Assembly: GCA_903839515.1 (NCBI GenBank)
Contig: CAIMCP010000097.1
Coordinates: 1-32,251, forward strand
Reading direction: 5' to 3'
Source of the DNA: an uncultured Candidatus Saccharibacteria bacterium
Lineage (GTDB): Bacteria > Patescibacteriota > Saccharimonadia > Saccharimonadales > UBA4665
DNA length: 32,251 nucleotides
Shown here: positions 24,467 to 31,708 of the stretch, in pieces
Layout of the letters: each line of letters opens with the position of its first letter
Position numbering within the stretch: the first letter of the stretch is position 1
Made by a program: the position numbers and the translations under genes
Notes under the pieces: model-generated
Told to the model about the DNA's origin: nothing
Seen by the model: the letters and a program-made list of their open reading frames with translations, nothing else
Databases searched by the model: none

Positions 24467-24940
24467 ATGCTAACTATTAGATTACAAAGAACTGGACGAA
24501 AAGCACACGCGATGTTTCGTGTTGTTGTTCAGGACTCAAGAAGAACACCTACCAGTGGTAAAATTGTTGCTCATATTGGCAATTACGACCCACACAATAA
24601 GACATCAAACTTAAATGTTGAAAAGGCTAAGTTTTATCTAGAACACGGTTCACAACCTTCTCCAAGAGTTGCTAGCTTATTCAGACACAACAAGATTGAT
24701 CTTCCTAAATGGGTTGCAGAACCTACCAAGAGAACAGCATCTGTAAAGAACACTGAAAAACTACGCAAGAACCAAGTAAAAGAAGAGGCTCCTGTAGAAG
24801 AAGTTAAGGCTGAAGAAGCAATAACCGAAGCAACTGAAGAGATTGTTACAGAAGAAGCAGAGAAGATAGTTGAAGAAGCCGGTGTTGAAGCTGTAGAAGA
24901 AGCAGAAACTAAAACCGAAGAAAAATCTAAAGAATCTTAA
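24467..24940 (+). CDS. rpsP: Small-subunit ribosomal protein bS16 with long acidic tail
   Basis: The first ~80 residues are a standard bS16: MLTIRLQRTGRKAHAMFRVV, DSRRTPTSGKIVAHIGNYDP and SQPSPRVASLFRHN. Typical bS16 is 75-90 residues. Here ~75 more follow, dominated by Glu/Ala/Val repeats (EEVKAEEAITEATEE, EKIVEEAGVEAVEEAETK). Such tails occur in other Patescibacteria ribosomal proteins, and their role is unclear. It has a Shine-Dalgarno (AAAGGAAG). The last 14 bases overlap the convergent mntP gene. Classic rpsP-rimM-trmD-rplS order is broken: khpA and trmD follow, and rimM is absent from the window. Confidence 0.93.
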   Translation: MLTIRLQRTGRKAHAMFRVVVQDSRRTPTSGKIVAHIGNYDPHNKTSNLNVEKAKFYLEHGSQPSPRVASLFRHNKIDLPKWVAEPTKRTASVKNTEKLRKNQVKEEAPVEEVKAEEAITEATEEIVTEEAEKIVEEAGVEAVEEAETKTEEKSKES

Positions 24941-25478
24941 AACTAATAGCTAGTCCTACTCCTATTATTATCAGTCCACTTATTACTTCGCTATACTCTT
25001 CGACTTTGTGACTAAGACGAGTTCCTAGCTCCATTCCAATTAATGATAGGCTTAAACTAATTATTGAAATTACAATTATTGCTTCAGTAATTGGTATTTT
25101 TTGAGATCCTAAGCTAAAACCAACTATTAGATTATCTATGCTTAGAGACATTGCCGTTATGAACTGCTGAGTTAATTTGCTACGAGACTTATTTTTAGAT
25201 ATTGCATTTTTTTTCTGGGAATTGAATATGATATATATTCCAGTCCCAATAAGAAGCAGGCCACCAATCCAGTTCGTATATGTTCCCAAGTAGACTGATA
25301 GCCTATTTCCCAGCAGTAGTCCAGTAATAGTCATAGCAGTTTCGAATATTCCAATAGTTAGAGCAATTCTAATTCTGCTTGTGGCTTTTACTCCTCCAAG
25401 ACCAATTGCTGCTGATACCGCAAAGTTATCTATACCGGTAGATAGGGCTAGTAAGATAATAGCTAATAATTTATCCAT
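24927..25478 (-). CDS. mntP: Manganese efflux pump MntP-like
   Basis: The 183-residue membrane protein has six hydrophobic helices in two related halves and the MntP/DUF204 landmarks ALSTGIDNFAVSAAIGLGGV and AMSLSIDNLIVGFSLG, where each half carries a conserved Asp in a 'S-x-D-N' motif. MntP exports Mn(II). It is the only minus-strand gene in the translation cluster and overlaps the rpsP end. A likely leaderless promoter leaves no room for a manganese riboswitch. Export of manganese would fit a bacterium that relies on nickel for superoxide dismutase, but that link is speculative. Confidence 0.88.
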   Translation of the reverse strand: MDKLLAIILLALSTGIDNFAVSAAIGLGGVKATSRIRIALTIGIFETAMTITGLLLGNRLSVYLGTYTNWIGGLLLIGTGIYIIFNSQKKNAISKNKSRSKLTQQFITAMSLSIDNLIVGFSLGSQKIPITEAIIVISIISLSLSLIGMELGTRLSHKVEEYSEVISGLIIIGVGLAISFKIL

Positions 25479-25485
25479 TAAAATA

Positions 25486-25494
25486 ATGCTAACA
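25486..25494 (-). promoter_or_regulatory. Extended -10 promoter, leaderless type, for mntP
   Basis: Minus strand TGT-TAGCAT is followed by seven bases and the mntP ATG. The spacing is one base longer than in most other leaderless promoters here. Confidence 0.35.
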
Positions 25495-25552
25495 TAAAAG
25501 TTGCAGGGTAATCAAAAGGATATAATCACCTAACAAATATTTGAAAATAGGG

Positions 25553-25583
25553 TATAATATGATTATTCATTAATAAATAGGAG
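25553..25583 (+). promoter_or_regulatory. khpA promoter -10 and ribosome binding site
   Basis: TATAAT at 25553-25558 and TAGGAG at 25578-25583 lie before the ATG at 25593. A second TATAAT at 25521-25526 is an alternative -10. The leader is conventional. Confidence 0.45.
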
Positions 25584-25592
25584 CATAGACAA

Positions 25593-26096
25593 ATGAGTAG
25601 CATTGACCAGGAATTTGTAGAATTTATAGCCAAGTCTTTAGTAACTAAGCCAGATGCAGTATCAATTGAACGAAGAATCGACGAAAGAGGCGTTCTTTTA
25701 GAGCTTACAGTTGATCCTGAAGATCTTGGAAGAGTTATTGGAAAGCACGGAGCAACAGCTCAAAGCCTAAGAACTCTACTTAGAGCTCTAGGAACTAAGA
25801 ACGATGCCCGCTACAACCTAAAGATTGTAGATAGTGATCGACCAGAGGGTGAACGATCTGCTCCAGCCCCAAGAAGAGAAGAAACCCCACGGGAGGAATC
25901 AGCACCAGCTCCAGAAGAAATAGAGACACCTTCTGAGGAAGCTCCAAAAGAAGATATTATGGCTAAAGAAGCTGATCTTGATGAAGTTTGGGGCAAAGAA
26001 GAAACTCCTGCCGAAAAAGAAGAATCAGACGAGCATGATGACATGGTTAGTAAGACCCGCAAGGAACTTGCCGAACTAGACGATCTTGATGTATAA
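25593..26096 (+). CDS. khpA: KhpA-like KH-domain RNA-binding protein with acidic tail
   Basis: Residues 1-85 form a type II KH domain: EFVEFIAKSLVTKPDAVSIE, LLELTVDPEDLGRVIGKHGATAQSLR, with the G-K-H-G loop (Gly-x-x-Gly) that grips RNA. KhpA normally ends near 80 residues. Here a further ~80 residues rich in Glu, Pro and Ala follow (APAPRREETPREESAP), then a helical end DMVSKTRKELAELDD. KhpA with KhpB affects cell division and small-RNA regulation. Its place between rpsP and trmD is the usual one. The tail type matches that of rpsP. Confidence 0.9.
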   Translation: MSSIDQEFVEFIAKSLVTKPDAVSIERRIDERGVLLELTVDPEDLGRVIGKHGATAQSLRTLLRALGTKNDARYNLKIVDSDRPEGERSAPAPRREETPREESAPAPEEIETPSEEAPKEDIMAKEADLDEVWGKEETPAEKEESDEHDDMVSKTRKELAELDDLDV

Positions 26097-26128
26097 TAAA
26101 AGAGTCTATAAGGCGCTTTAACAAAAAT

Positions 26129-26170
26129 AGCTCTTGCGAGCCACAACCAAAAAATTAAGTTGTGGGAGCT
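26129..26170 (+). promoter_or_regulatory. Alternative-pairing hairpin region between khpA and trmD
   Basis: A long stem pairs CCACAAC (26141-26147) with GTTGTGG (26159-26165) and AGCTC (26129-26133) with GAGCT (26166-26170), leaving a 7-nt bulge TTGCGAG. A competing small hairpin, GCTC-TTGC-GAGC (26130-26141), uses the same bases. Together with the terminator downstream, the region could switch between two folds and control trmD. No ligand class is recognised. Confidence 0.4.
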
Positions 26171-26184
26171 TTATGTGACAAACG

Positions 26185-26211
26185 GAACCTCCCTAAAAAG
26201 AGGTTCTTTTT
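26185..26211 (+). terminator. Intrinsic terminator just before trmD
   Basis: GAACCTC, an 8-nt loop, GAGGTTC and TTTTT form a 7-bp hairpin with U tract, 18 bases before the trmD ATG. Either khpA transcription ends here and trmD has its own promoter, or it is an attenuator. Confidence 0.65.
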
Positions 26212-26229
26212 GTTTAGCATGGATAGACT

Positions 26230-26880
26230 ATGAAGATACAAGTAATTACACTATTCCCAAATATGATCAATGAAACGCTAAATTCTAGCATGATGTTCAA
26301 GGCGTCCAAAAATGAGATTGTTGAATTTAAAGTCATTGATCTTAGGCAATTTGGACTTGGACCTAGAAAACAAGTTGATGATACTCCATATGGTGGTGGT
26401 GACGGCATGCTTATGCGCGTTGAACCAATTCATGAAGCTGTCATGGAAGCTAAAAAGTATGCTCCAAATTCTAAGGTCGTTATCATGACACCGGCTGGCA
26501 AGACTTTGGCCCAGCCTATGGTTAGGGATATGGCGGCCGAAGCCTTAGACCTAATAATTATCTGTGCTCACTATGAAGGCTACGATGAGCGAGTTCTATC
26601 TTTTGTTGATACTCAAATATCTCTAGGTGAATACATATTAACAGGAGGTGAGCTTCCAGCACTTGTCTTAATAGATAGTATTGTTAGATTACTTCCTGGA
26701 GTATTGGGTGGTGAAAAAAGCGCTGAAATTGAGAGTTTTAGTGAAGAAGGGGTGATTGAATATCCTCAATATACTAAGCCAAGAGAATATAATGGTATGA
26801 ATGTGCCAGAGGTACTATTAAATGGTCACCATGCAGAAATACTTAAGTGGCAAAAAGATAATTACAAAAAAGCTGTATAA
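26230..26880 (+). CDS. trmD: tRNA (guanine-N1)-methyltransferase TrmD
   Basis: The 216-residue protein has the knotted SPOUT-fold landmarks DDTPYGGGDGMLMRVEPI, VIMTPAGKTLAQPM, CAHYEGYDERV and LGEYILTGGELPAL, which bind S-adenosylmethionine in the trefoil knot. TrmD methylates G37 next to the anticodon and prevents frameshifting. Length is slightly short of the usual ~240 because the C-terminal part after HHAEILKWQ is brief. It follows a structured leader and a terminator. Confidence 0.96.
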   Translation: MKIQVITLFPNMINETLNSSMMFKASKNEIVEFKVIDLRQFGLGPRKQVDDTPYGGGDGMLMRVEPIHEAVMEAKKYAPNSKVVIMTPAGKTLAQPMVRDMAAEALDLIIICAHYEGYDERVLSFVDTQISLGEYILTGGELPALVLIDSIVRLLPGVLGGEKSAEIESFSEEGVIEYPQYTKPREYNGMNVPEVLLNGHHAEILKWQKDNYKKAV

Positions 26881-26910
26881 TTAGATTAGTAGAAATTTAA
26901 GGAGGGTATT

Positions 26911-27291
26911 ATGTTTAAATTAATTAAGACGGCCTATGCTCATTGTGATCTGCCTTGTGGAGTTTATGATCCAATTCAGGCAAGAATTGAAGCCCAGTCA
27001 GTTCTAAATATACAAAAAAAATATGCAGATCTTCACGATGAGGATAAAATTAGAGCTGTATTTATAAAAGAAGAAAGAGCTAATCTTGCAAAGGAGCATC
27101 TTTGGATTTTATGGACAGACTATTTCAAGCCTGAACATTTAGAAAAACATCCCAATCTTCATGATCTTTTCTGGCAAGCAACAAAACAAGCTGGCAATGT
27201 TAAAAAGTCAGTTGATCCCGCAACCGGAGAAAAGCTACTCTCAATGATTGATGAGATAACTGAAATATTTAAGGAAACTAAAAAAGCTTAA
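26911..27291 (+). CDS. sodN: Nickel superoxide dismutase
   Basis: The 126-residue precursor carries a 10-residue leader (MFKLIKTAYA) followed by HCDLPCGVYDP, the nickel-hook motif in which His11, Cys12 and Cys16 ligate Ni after leader removal frees His as the new N-terminus. The remaining helical part (QARIEAQSV...) is typical of the four-helix NiSOD subunit, which assembles as a hexamer in the cytoplasm. The enzyme dismutates superoxide. A very strong Shine-Dalgarno (AAGGAGGG) precedes it. The next gene, two bases downstream, is the matching leader protease. Confidence 0.95.
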   Translation: MFKLIKTAYAHCDLPCGVYDPIQARIEAQSVLNIQKKYADLHDEDKIRAVFIKEERANLAKEHLWILWTDYFKPEHLEKHPNLHDLFWQATKQAGNVKKSVDPATGEKLLSMIDEITEIFKETKKA

Positions 27292-27293
27292 AA

Positions 27294-27584
27294 GTGATAT
27301 TAATCCGAAGAATATCTGGCCATTCAATGATGCCAACATTAAAAACTGGCAAGATAATCGTTGCTTTTAAATCCGGACAATATTTTAAAGATGATATTGT
27401 TTTGTTTTCTCATGATGGTCTAGATAAGATTAAACGAATATCGAATGTTTCTAGCGATAATTTATATGTGCTCGGGGATAATATGGATCACAGCAGCGAT
27501 TCAAGAGTCTTCGGAAGTATTAATAAGTCAGATATAAAGGGCAAGGTTATTTGGCCATTAAATAAGATAAAGGAGTATAGATGA
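27294..27584 (+). CDS. sodX: NiSOD maturation protease (S26 signal-peptidase-like, SodX type)
   Basis: The 96-residue protein is a small S26-family serine protease without a membrane anchor: catalytic Ser11 in GHSMMPTL, a Lys-containing DKIKRI segment (Lys47 likely), and YVLGDNMDHSSDSRVFG, the family's GDN-x-x-x-S-x-DSR motif. Such proteins next to sodN remove the leader to expose the nickel-binding His. It starts with GTG two bases after the sodN stop, so translation is coupled. It overlaps the following gene by four bases. Confidence 0.9.
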   Translation: MILIRRISGHSMMPTLKTGKIIVAFKSGQYFKDDIVLFSHDGLDKIKRISNVSSDNLYVLGDNMDHSSDSRVFGSINKSDIKGKVIWPLNKIKEYR

Positions 27585-28306
27585 AAGTATTTCAGCCACT
27601 TAAGCCAAGTATTGTTTTGGGAATTGCAGCTCATCCAGATGATCTAGAATTCTCAATTGCTGGAAGTATAGCTAAATGGACTAGTCAGGGGGCTAAGGCC
27701 TACTATCTAATTCTTACAGATGGTAGCAAAGGTACGGAAGATCGCAGTGCAAAACCAGAAGATTTAACTAGGGTTCGTCGCCAGGAACAAAGAGATGCCG
27801 GAAAAATAATTGGTTTGAGTGATGTTTTTTTTGAAGATTTTGAAGACGGAACACTTGAGAATAGTTTAGCTGTCAAAAAAGCTATCTGTAGAATCATTAG
27901 GAAGGTTAAGCCCGATACCGTTCTTTGTATGGATCCGACTTTTATATATTCAGCAGAGCGAGGCATGATCAATCATACTGATCACAGGGCTGGTGCGATG
28001 GCGACCATAGATGCTGTTTATCCTCTTGCCCGTGATCATTTAAGTTTTCCTGAACTATTAATTGATGAAAAACTTGAACCCCATAAAGTAAATACACTAC
28101 TAATGACAAATTTTGAGAATCATAATTATGGCGAAGATGTTACAGACTTTGTAGATATTAAGCTCAAGGCTCTTGCAGCCCATGCAAGCCAAATTCCAGA
28201 CATTGTTGGTAGAAGTGACATGTTACGTGGTTGGATGTCTAATATGGGCTCTAAATACGGTGTTAAGTACGCTGAGGCATTCGTTAGACTAGATATGAGC
28301 CTATAA
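27581..28306 (+). CDS. PIG-L (LmbE-like) deacetylase
   Basis: The 241-residue protein has the zinc-binding AHPDDLE (residues 17-23) of the PIG-L family and the later N-H-T-D-H-R motif that supplies another ligand. LmbE-type enzymes deacetylate N-acetylglucosamine-linked compounds such as GlcNAc-PI, mycothiol or bacillithiol precursors. The substrate here is unknown. It overlaps sodX by four bases. In some bacteria such deacetylases feed low-molecular-weight thiol synthesis, which would suit an oxidative-stress operon, but no other thiol-synthesis gene is seen. Confidence 0.88.
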   Translation: MKVFQPLKPSIVLGIAAHPDDLEFSIAGSIAKWTSQGAKAYYLILTDGSKGTEDRSAKPEDLTRVRRQEQRDAGKIIGLSDVFFEDFEDGTLENSLAVKKAICRIIRKVKPDTVLCMDPTFIYSAERGMINHTDHRAGAMATIDAVYPLARDHLSFPELLIDEKLEPHKVNTLLMTNFENHNYGEDVTDFVDIKLKALAAHASQIPDIVGRSDMLRGWMSNMGSKYGVKYAEAFVRLDMSL

Positions 28307-28308
28307 AA

Positions 28309-28713
28309 TTATCTTTTTAGTTTAGGAAACTCTGTCTCCATTAGAAATTCTTCCGTAAAGTCTTCTAATCTCATTCTCTTTTCTAAGTTATCTCCAAATG
28401 CTTTTAGAATCTTAGCTCTTCCTTCTCCAATTTTGTTTGCACTAGCTAGGTCTTCGAATGAAACTTGTCTTAACAGTCCTATAGTTGGAATCCTGAGTGA
28501 ATTTCTAGCTATTCCAAGCGAAGCTCTTGTTATGCTTCTTTCATTTTTATCTAGAGTTTTTGCAAATTCCATCCAGTTACTTGTGAGGCCATCAATTTCT
28601 GAACCTGGCCTTATTAGACTCCTTCCAACTGACATAATCCTGGTCTGGTCATGAACTTCTAAAGAATTCTGATTTATCTTTTCTGATACCTGTTGGGATA
28701 GCTTTTCTGACAT
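28309..28713 (-). CDS. Small hypothetical protein with a helix-hairpin-helix-like segment
   Basis: I do not recognise this 134-residue protein. It is soluble and highly helical. The only suggestive part is SFEDLASANKIGEGRAKILKAFGDNL (residues ~84-109), where IGEGRAKIL looks like the helix-hairpin-helix or RNA-polymerase alpha-CTD pattern that contacts DNA. It has a normal Shine-Dalgarno (AGGAG) and a TGT-extended TATAAT box, both facing the divergent small gene at 28777. It ends two bases from the convergent deacetylase. Confidence 0.65.
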   Translation of the reverse strand: MSEKLSQQVSEKINQNSLEVHDQTRIMSVGRSLIRPGSEIDGLTSNWMEFAKTLDKNERSITRASLGIARNSLRIPTIGLLRQVSFEDLASANKIGEGRAKILKAFGDNLEKRMRLEDFTEEFLMETEFPKLKR

Positions 28714-28761
28714 TTTATGCAGCTCCTATGTAAATATTATAACAAAGTACTTGCGTTAATT

Positions 28762-28770
28762 TGCTATAAT
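28762..28770 (+). promoter_or_regulatory. Extended -10 promoter, leaderless type
   Basis: TGC-TATAAT, six bases (ATATAG), then the ATG at 28777. The divergent gene uses another extended -10 (TGT-TATAAT) on the minus strand, about 20 bases away. Confidence 0.55.
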
Positions 28771-28776
28771 ATATAG

Positions 28777-28995
28777 ATGGAACAATCAAAAAAACATATT
28801 CAAAATACTGACGTCGAAGGGGTTGCTAGTCCCATGCTTGTGGTTATCAATGGAGACACTAATTCGGCTAAAATATTAGAAAATAATTTGAATCAGGATG
28901 TAAAAGACGGAAGATCTAAGCGTTCTGTTCAAGTTGTTGGCAGGCTTGCGCTTAAAAAAAACGTCCACAGTAAAATAAAAAATAGCGCCTACTAA
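28777..28995 (+). CDS. Small basic hypothetical protein
   Basis: This 72-residue protein is not recognised. It has a short hydrophobic strand (PMLVVINGD) and a basic C-terminal half (KDGRSKRSVQVVGRLALKKNVHSK). The basic content may point to nucleic-acid binding. Support for a real gene comes from its own extended -10 at exact leaderless spacing and a strong terminator wrapped around its stop codon. It could be a small regulator or a ribosome-associated protein. Nothing links it to neighbours except the shared divergent region. Confidence 0.6.
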   Translation: MEQSKKHIQNTDVEGVASPMLVVINGDTNSAKILENNLNQDVKDGRSKRSVQVVGRLALKKNVHSKIKNSAY

Positions 28996-29010
28996 TAAGC
29001 GCTATTTTTT
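28981..29010 (+). terminator. Intrinsic terminator overlapping a stop codon
   Basis: AATAGCGC pairs with GCGCTATT around a 10-nt loop and is followed by T's. The loop holds the TAA stop of the 72-residue gene (28993-28995), so a translating ribosome would sit on the hairpin. Confidence 0.85.
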
Positions 29011-29026
29011 TTATTGTATTGTCTAT

Positions 29027-29560
29027 CTATTTCTTAGAATGACTCAAATCGTTTGCCGCTGCAATCATAAGCGGTCCTGTGATTAGCGCGTATAAACCTA
29101 GGATCCATACGAATGCTACACCACTAGCTACTGGCTGGAATAGTACAAATACTCCAACACCAAGGCTTAAGACACCTGCGATTAGTAGGAAAGTCTTGAT
29201 TGTTGAAGGTAGTTTTTCTGATAGAGAAACTACTATTCTGAATAAGCCATTGAAAATCAAAGCAAATCCAATTAGTAAGATGAAGGTTGCGAAAGTTACT
29301 TTTGGATGTCTTAGAAGATACACACCTGCACCTATTTCAAGCACACCAACTAGTAGTTTTAAGTACCATGAAGATGGGTTGGTCTTAATTTGAAAAATAC
29401 CACTCATCATATTGATAAGTCCCATAACTAATATATAGCTTGCAAATATATATAGTAAAGTTAGGATTGTTAGTCCTGGCCAAAATACAGCCGCAATTCC
29501 GAAAGCAATAGAAACTATACCTTCAAATACCATTAGATTTTTTGTTCCCTGGTCAATCAT
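29027..29560 (-). CDS. HdeD-like membrane protein (DUF308)
   Basis: The 177-residue protein has six hydrophobic helices in the HdeD/DUF308 pattern: EGIVSIAFGIAAVFWPGL, MGLINMMSGIFQI, GVLEIGAGVYLLRHPKV and FNGLFRIVVSL. HdeD relates to acid resistance in Enterobacteria; in other bacteria the role is unknown. The repeated 'xGI...P' helices suggest an internal duplication. It has a strong Shine-Dalgarno (AAGGAG). It ends near the terminator of the preceding plus-strand gene and lies downstream of the large membrane protein at 30774. Confidence 0.85.
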   Translation of the reverse strand: MIDQGTKNLMVFEGIVSIAFGIAAVFWPGLTILTLLYIFASYILVMGLINMMSGIFQIKTNPSSWYLKLLVGVLEIGAGVYLLRHPKVTFATFILLIGFALIFNGLFRIVVSLSEKLPSTIKTFLLIAGVLSLGVGVFVLFQPVASGVAFVWILGLYALITGPLMIAAANDLSHSKK

Positions 29561-29622
29561 AATAAGATCTCCTTTTTATTTATAATACAATTTAAGCTCT
29601 TTTGTTGATATTTTGTCAAGTT

Positions 29623-30774
29623 TTATTTATTGGCTGATAGTATATCGACAACTAGAATCAAGACTAGGGCAACTATTAAATAAGCTAAAATTGTAGCTAG
29701 ACTAAGAGTAATAAAACATAGTATTCCAGATATAAGTATAATGATTGACCAGATTATATATTTCTTGTGCTTAGCAATGAAATTAGTCAGTTTATTTTCT
29801 TTATTTTTGAAAATTAACTTATGTATATTGCCAGAGATAATAGTACTAACAGATTTTTTGAATTTAATTGCTGATTTAGAATTACCGGTTAGGAAAGCAA
29901 TAAATGTAACTGATAAGAATAATGTTAGTAATGTTGCGGTCTGAATGTAAAAAGGTTTCATTACTATTTGATAGGCCGATACAGCTGCATTCTGATAATC
30001 TGCAGATACCCGGCCCTCAATACCCATTCTAATGATACGAAGACTAATTATAGTAAGGAGCATCAGAAATGAGAATAAGAAGCCCATTTTAACTATAATT
30101 CGATTCTTATTTTTAGCAATTATAATACTAAGACATACAAGTATCACAAAGGCTAAGGTCATAATCGCCTCAAATGGTTTAACGTTAACTACAATATTGT
30201 GGACAATAGGAAGCCACTTGGCGTCTATTAGCTGTATTTGACCAATATTGGCCGGTAGACTTTTTCCTGCTAAAAAGCCAAGCTTTGTGTTTTTAAGGTT
30301 ATTGGTCATAAAGGTGAATAGTTGGCCCAAATCTATTTTTCCGTCACCTTTGTAGTTGGTGGCACCTTTTATGATGGCATTATGGGTTTTCTGGAGTGAG
30401 TTATTCCATATATTTTGAAATTTTGGTTTTTCTAAAGTCTTTTGTAGCCCAATATTGACATATTTTTTGAGCTGAGTTGTGAGAGATGGTGCTAAGAATG
30501 ATGCTTTGGGCGGTAAAACGTTTGAAACATAACCTTGGACGTCGATATTAGAGAAAAGCTGATCGGTGCCATATTTCGCAACTGCTGTTTGGATCGCAGG
30601 GTTCTTAATTAGTGGCGCAGTAGTTTTGGTGAACTGTTGATCGCTGACTATAGTATCTCCAACCCAAAATAGGACATTACCACTTATTAAAATTCCACCA
30701 GCTATACCTATTATTACAGCCAGGCTTAGGCTTCTGAAAAAACCAGACTTAGTTTTTTGTTCTTTATTGGTCAT
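29623..30774 (-). CDS. Membrane protein with large extracytoplasmic domain
   Basis: The 383-residue protein has one N-terminal helix (about residues 16-38), an outside domain to ~200, then helices near 202-220, 228-248, 278-300 and two at the end (337-380). The domain starts TAPLIKNPAIQTAVAKYGTD and LPPKASFLAPSLTTQLKKYV. It resembles a group of uncharacterised integral membrane proteins I associate with Actinobacteria (…VAPLADDPAVQxAVAxxV…LPPRAxFLAxPL…). No function is known to me. It has a Shine-Dalgarno (AAGGAAAA) and an extended -10 (TGC-TATAAT) with a normal leader. Confidence 0.78.
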   Translation of the reverse strand: MTNKEQKTKSGFFRSLSLAVIIGIAGGILISGNVLFWVGDTIVSDQQFTKTTAPLIKNPAIQTAVAKYGTDQLFSNIDVQGYVSNVLPPKASFLAPSLTTQLKKYVNIGLQKTLEKPKFQNIWNNSLQKTHNAIIKGATNYKGDGKIDLGQLFTFMTNNLKNTKLGFLAGKSLPANIGQIQLIDAKWLPIVHNIVVNVKPFEAIMTLAFVILVCLSIIIAKNKNRIIVKMGFLFSFLMLLTIISLRIIRMGIEGRVSADYQNAAVSAYQIVMKPFYIQTATLLTLFLSVTFIAFLTGNSKSAIKFKKSVSTIISGNIHKLIFKNKENKLTNFIAKHKKYIIWSIIILISGILCFITLSLATILAYLIVALVLILVVDILSANK

Positions 30775-30832
30775 GTGTTTTTCCTTGATTAACTTGCGAT
30801 ATTATAGCATAGCTAGTTATTGCGTATTTAAA

Positions 30833-31639
30833 TTAAATCGTATTGGTCGGATCCCAGCAGGTTCGATAGTTTTCGTTTAGGTTGTTAATCGATGTCATTT
30901 CAATCTCACTAAGTTCGAAATCAAAGACATCGAAGTTTTGTTTTATGCGAACAGGGTTTCTTGATTTAGGAATCACTATGTTGCCATGCTGTAAGCTCCA
31001 GCGAATCATAACCTGGGCTACAGTTTTTTTATGTGCGCTAGCGATGTCTTGTAGGGTGTGATCATCTAGTCTTTTGCCGTGTGAAAGTGGGGAATAGGCT
31101 TCAAGAACAATACCATGTTTGTTACAGAATTCTAGTAATTCTTTTTGGTATAGGAAGGGATGAAACTCTACTTGATTAACTGCTGGGACGATGCTAGTTT
31201 TACTCATGAGCTCTTCAAGGTGTTTGATTGTGAAATTACTAACGCCAATAGACTTAACTCGTTTTTCTTTATATATATTCTCCATTGCTTTCCAGGCATC
31301 AACTCTCGTACCACTGACTGGAAAGTGCATTAAATAGAGATCAATATATTCTACCTTCAGTTTCTTTAGACTCTTTTGGTAAGCTTCCTCTACTTTTTTA
31401 TGGTCCCAATTCCATAGCTTAGTAGCAATGAAAATATCTTCTCTTTTTATCTGACTATCCTGTATTGCCTTACCGACTGACCCCTCGTTAAAATAAATAT
31501 GAGCCGTATCTATGTGTCTGTATCCATCTTCTATGGCAGATAAAACGGAATTATAGGCTTCTTTGATTGGTTTAAGTTGCCAAGTTCCAAAGCCAAGAGA
31601 AGGAATTTTGTTTTTGCTGTTAAGTTCTTTATGTATCAT
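30833..31639 (-). CDS. Aldo/keto reductase
   Basis: The ~268-residue enzyme has the full aldo/keto reductase signature set: LGFGTWQL, IDTAHIYFNEGSVGKAI (catalytic Asp and Tyr), FIATKLWNWDH (catalytic Lys), LMHFPVSGTR, VNQVEFHPFLYQ and VIPKSRNPVRIKQNFDVFDF, which grips NADPH. It reduces carbonyl compounds; the substrate is not evident. I start at the ATG at 31639 rather than 31645: the extended -10 (TGC-TATCAT) ends six bases before 31639, and the six bases include the other ATG. Length fits the family. It is transcribed alone. Confidence 0.93.
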   Translation of the reverse strand: MIHKELNSKNKIPSLGFGTWQLKPIKEAYNSVLSAIEDGYRHIDTAHIYFNEGSVGKAIQDSQIKREDIFIATKLWNWDHKKVEEAYQKSLKKLKVEYIDLYLMHFPVSGTRVDAWKAMENIYKEKRVKSIGVSNFTIKHLEELMSKTSIVPAVNQVEFHPFLYQKELLEFCNKHGIVLEAYSPLSHGKRLDDHTLQDIASAHKKTVAQVMIRWSLQHGNIVIPKSRNPVRIKQNFDVFDFELSEIEMTSINNLNENYRTCWDPTNTI

Positions 31640-31645
31640 ATTCAT

Positions 31646-31654
31646 ATGATAGCA
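31646..31654 (-). promoter_or_regulatory. Extended -10 promoter, leaderless type, decides the reductase start
   Basis: Minus strand TGC-TATCAT, then ATGAAT, then the ATG at 31639. Transcription should begin at or near 31639, so the upstream ATG at 31645 would be excluded. Confidence 0.5.
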
Positions 31655-31708
31655 AATTACATCGATTAATTTCTTTTAATCATAAGCATTTTGCTAGTAT
31701 ATATATGT

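Noticed and set aside
25811-26146. Serine-rich minus-strand frame opposite khpA
   Set aside because: Its composition is the complement of the Glu/Pro-rich KhpA tail, and it has no start signals of its own.
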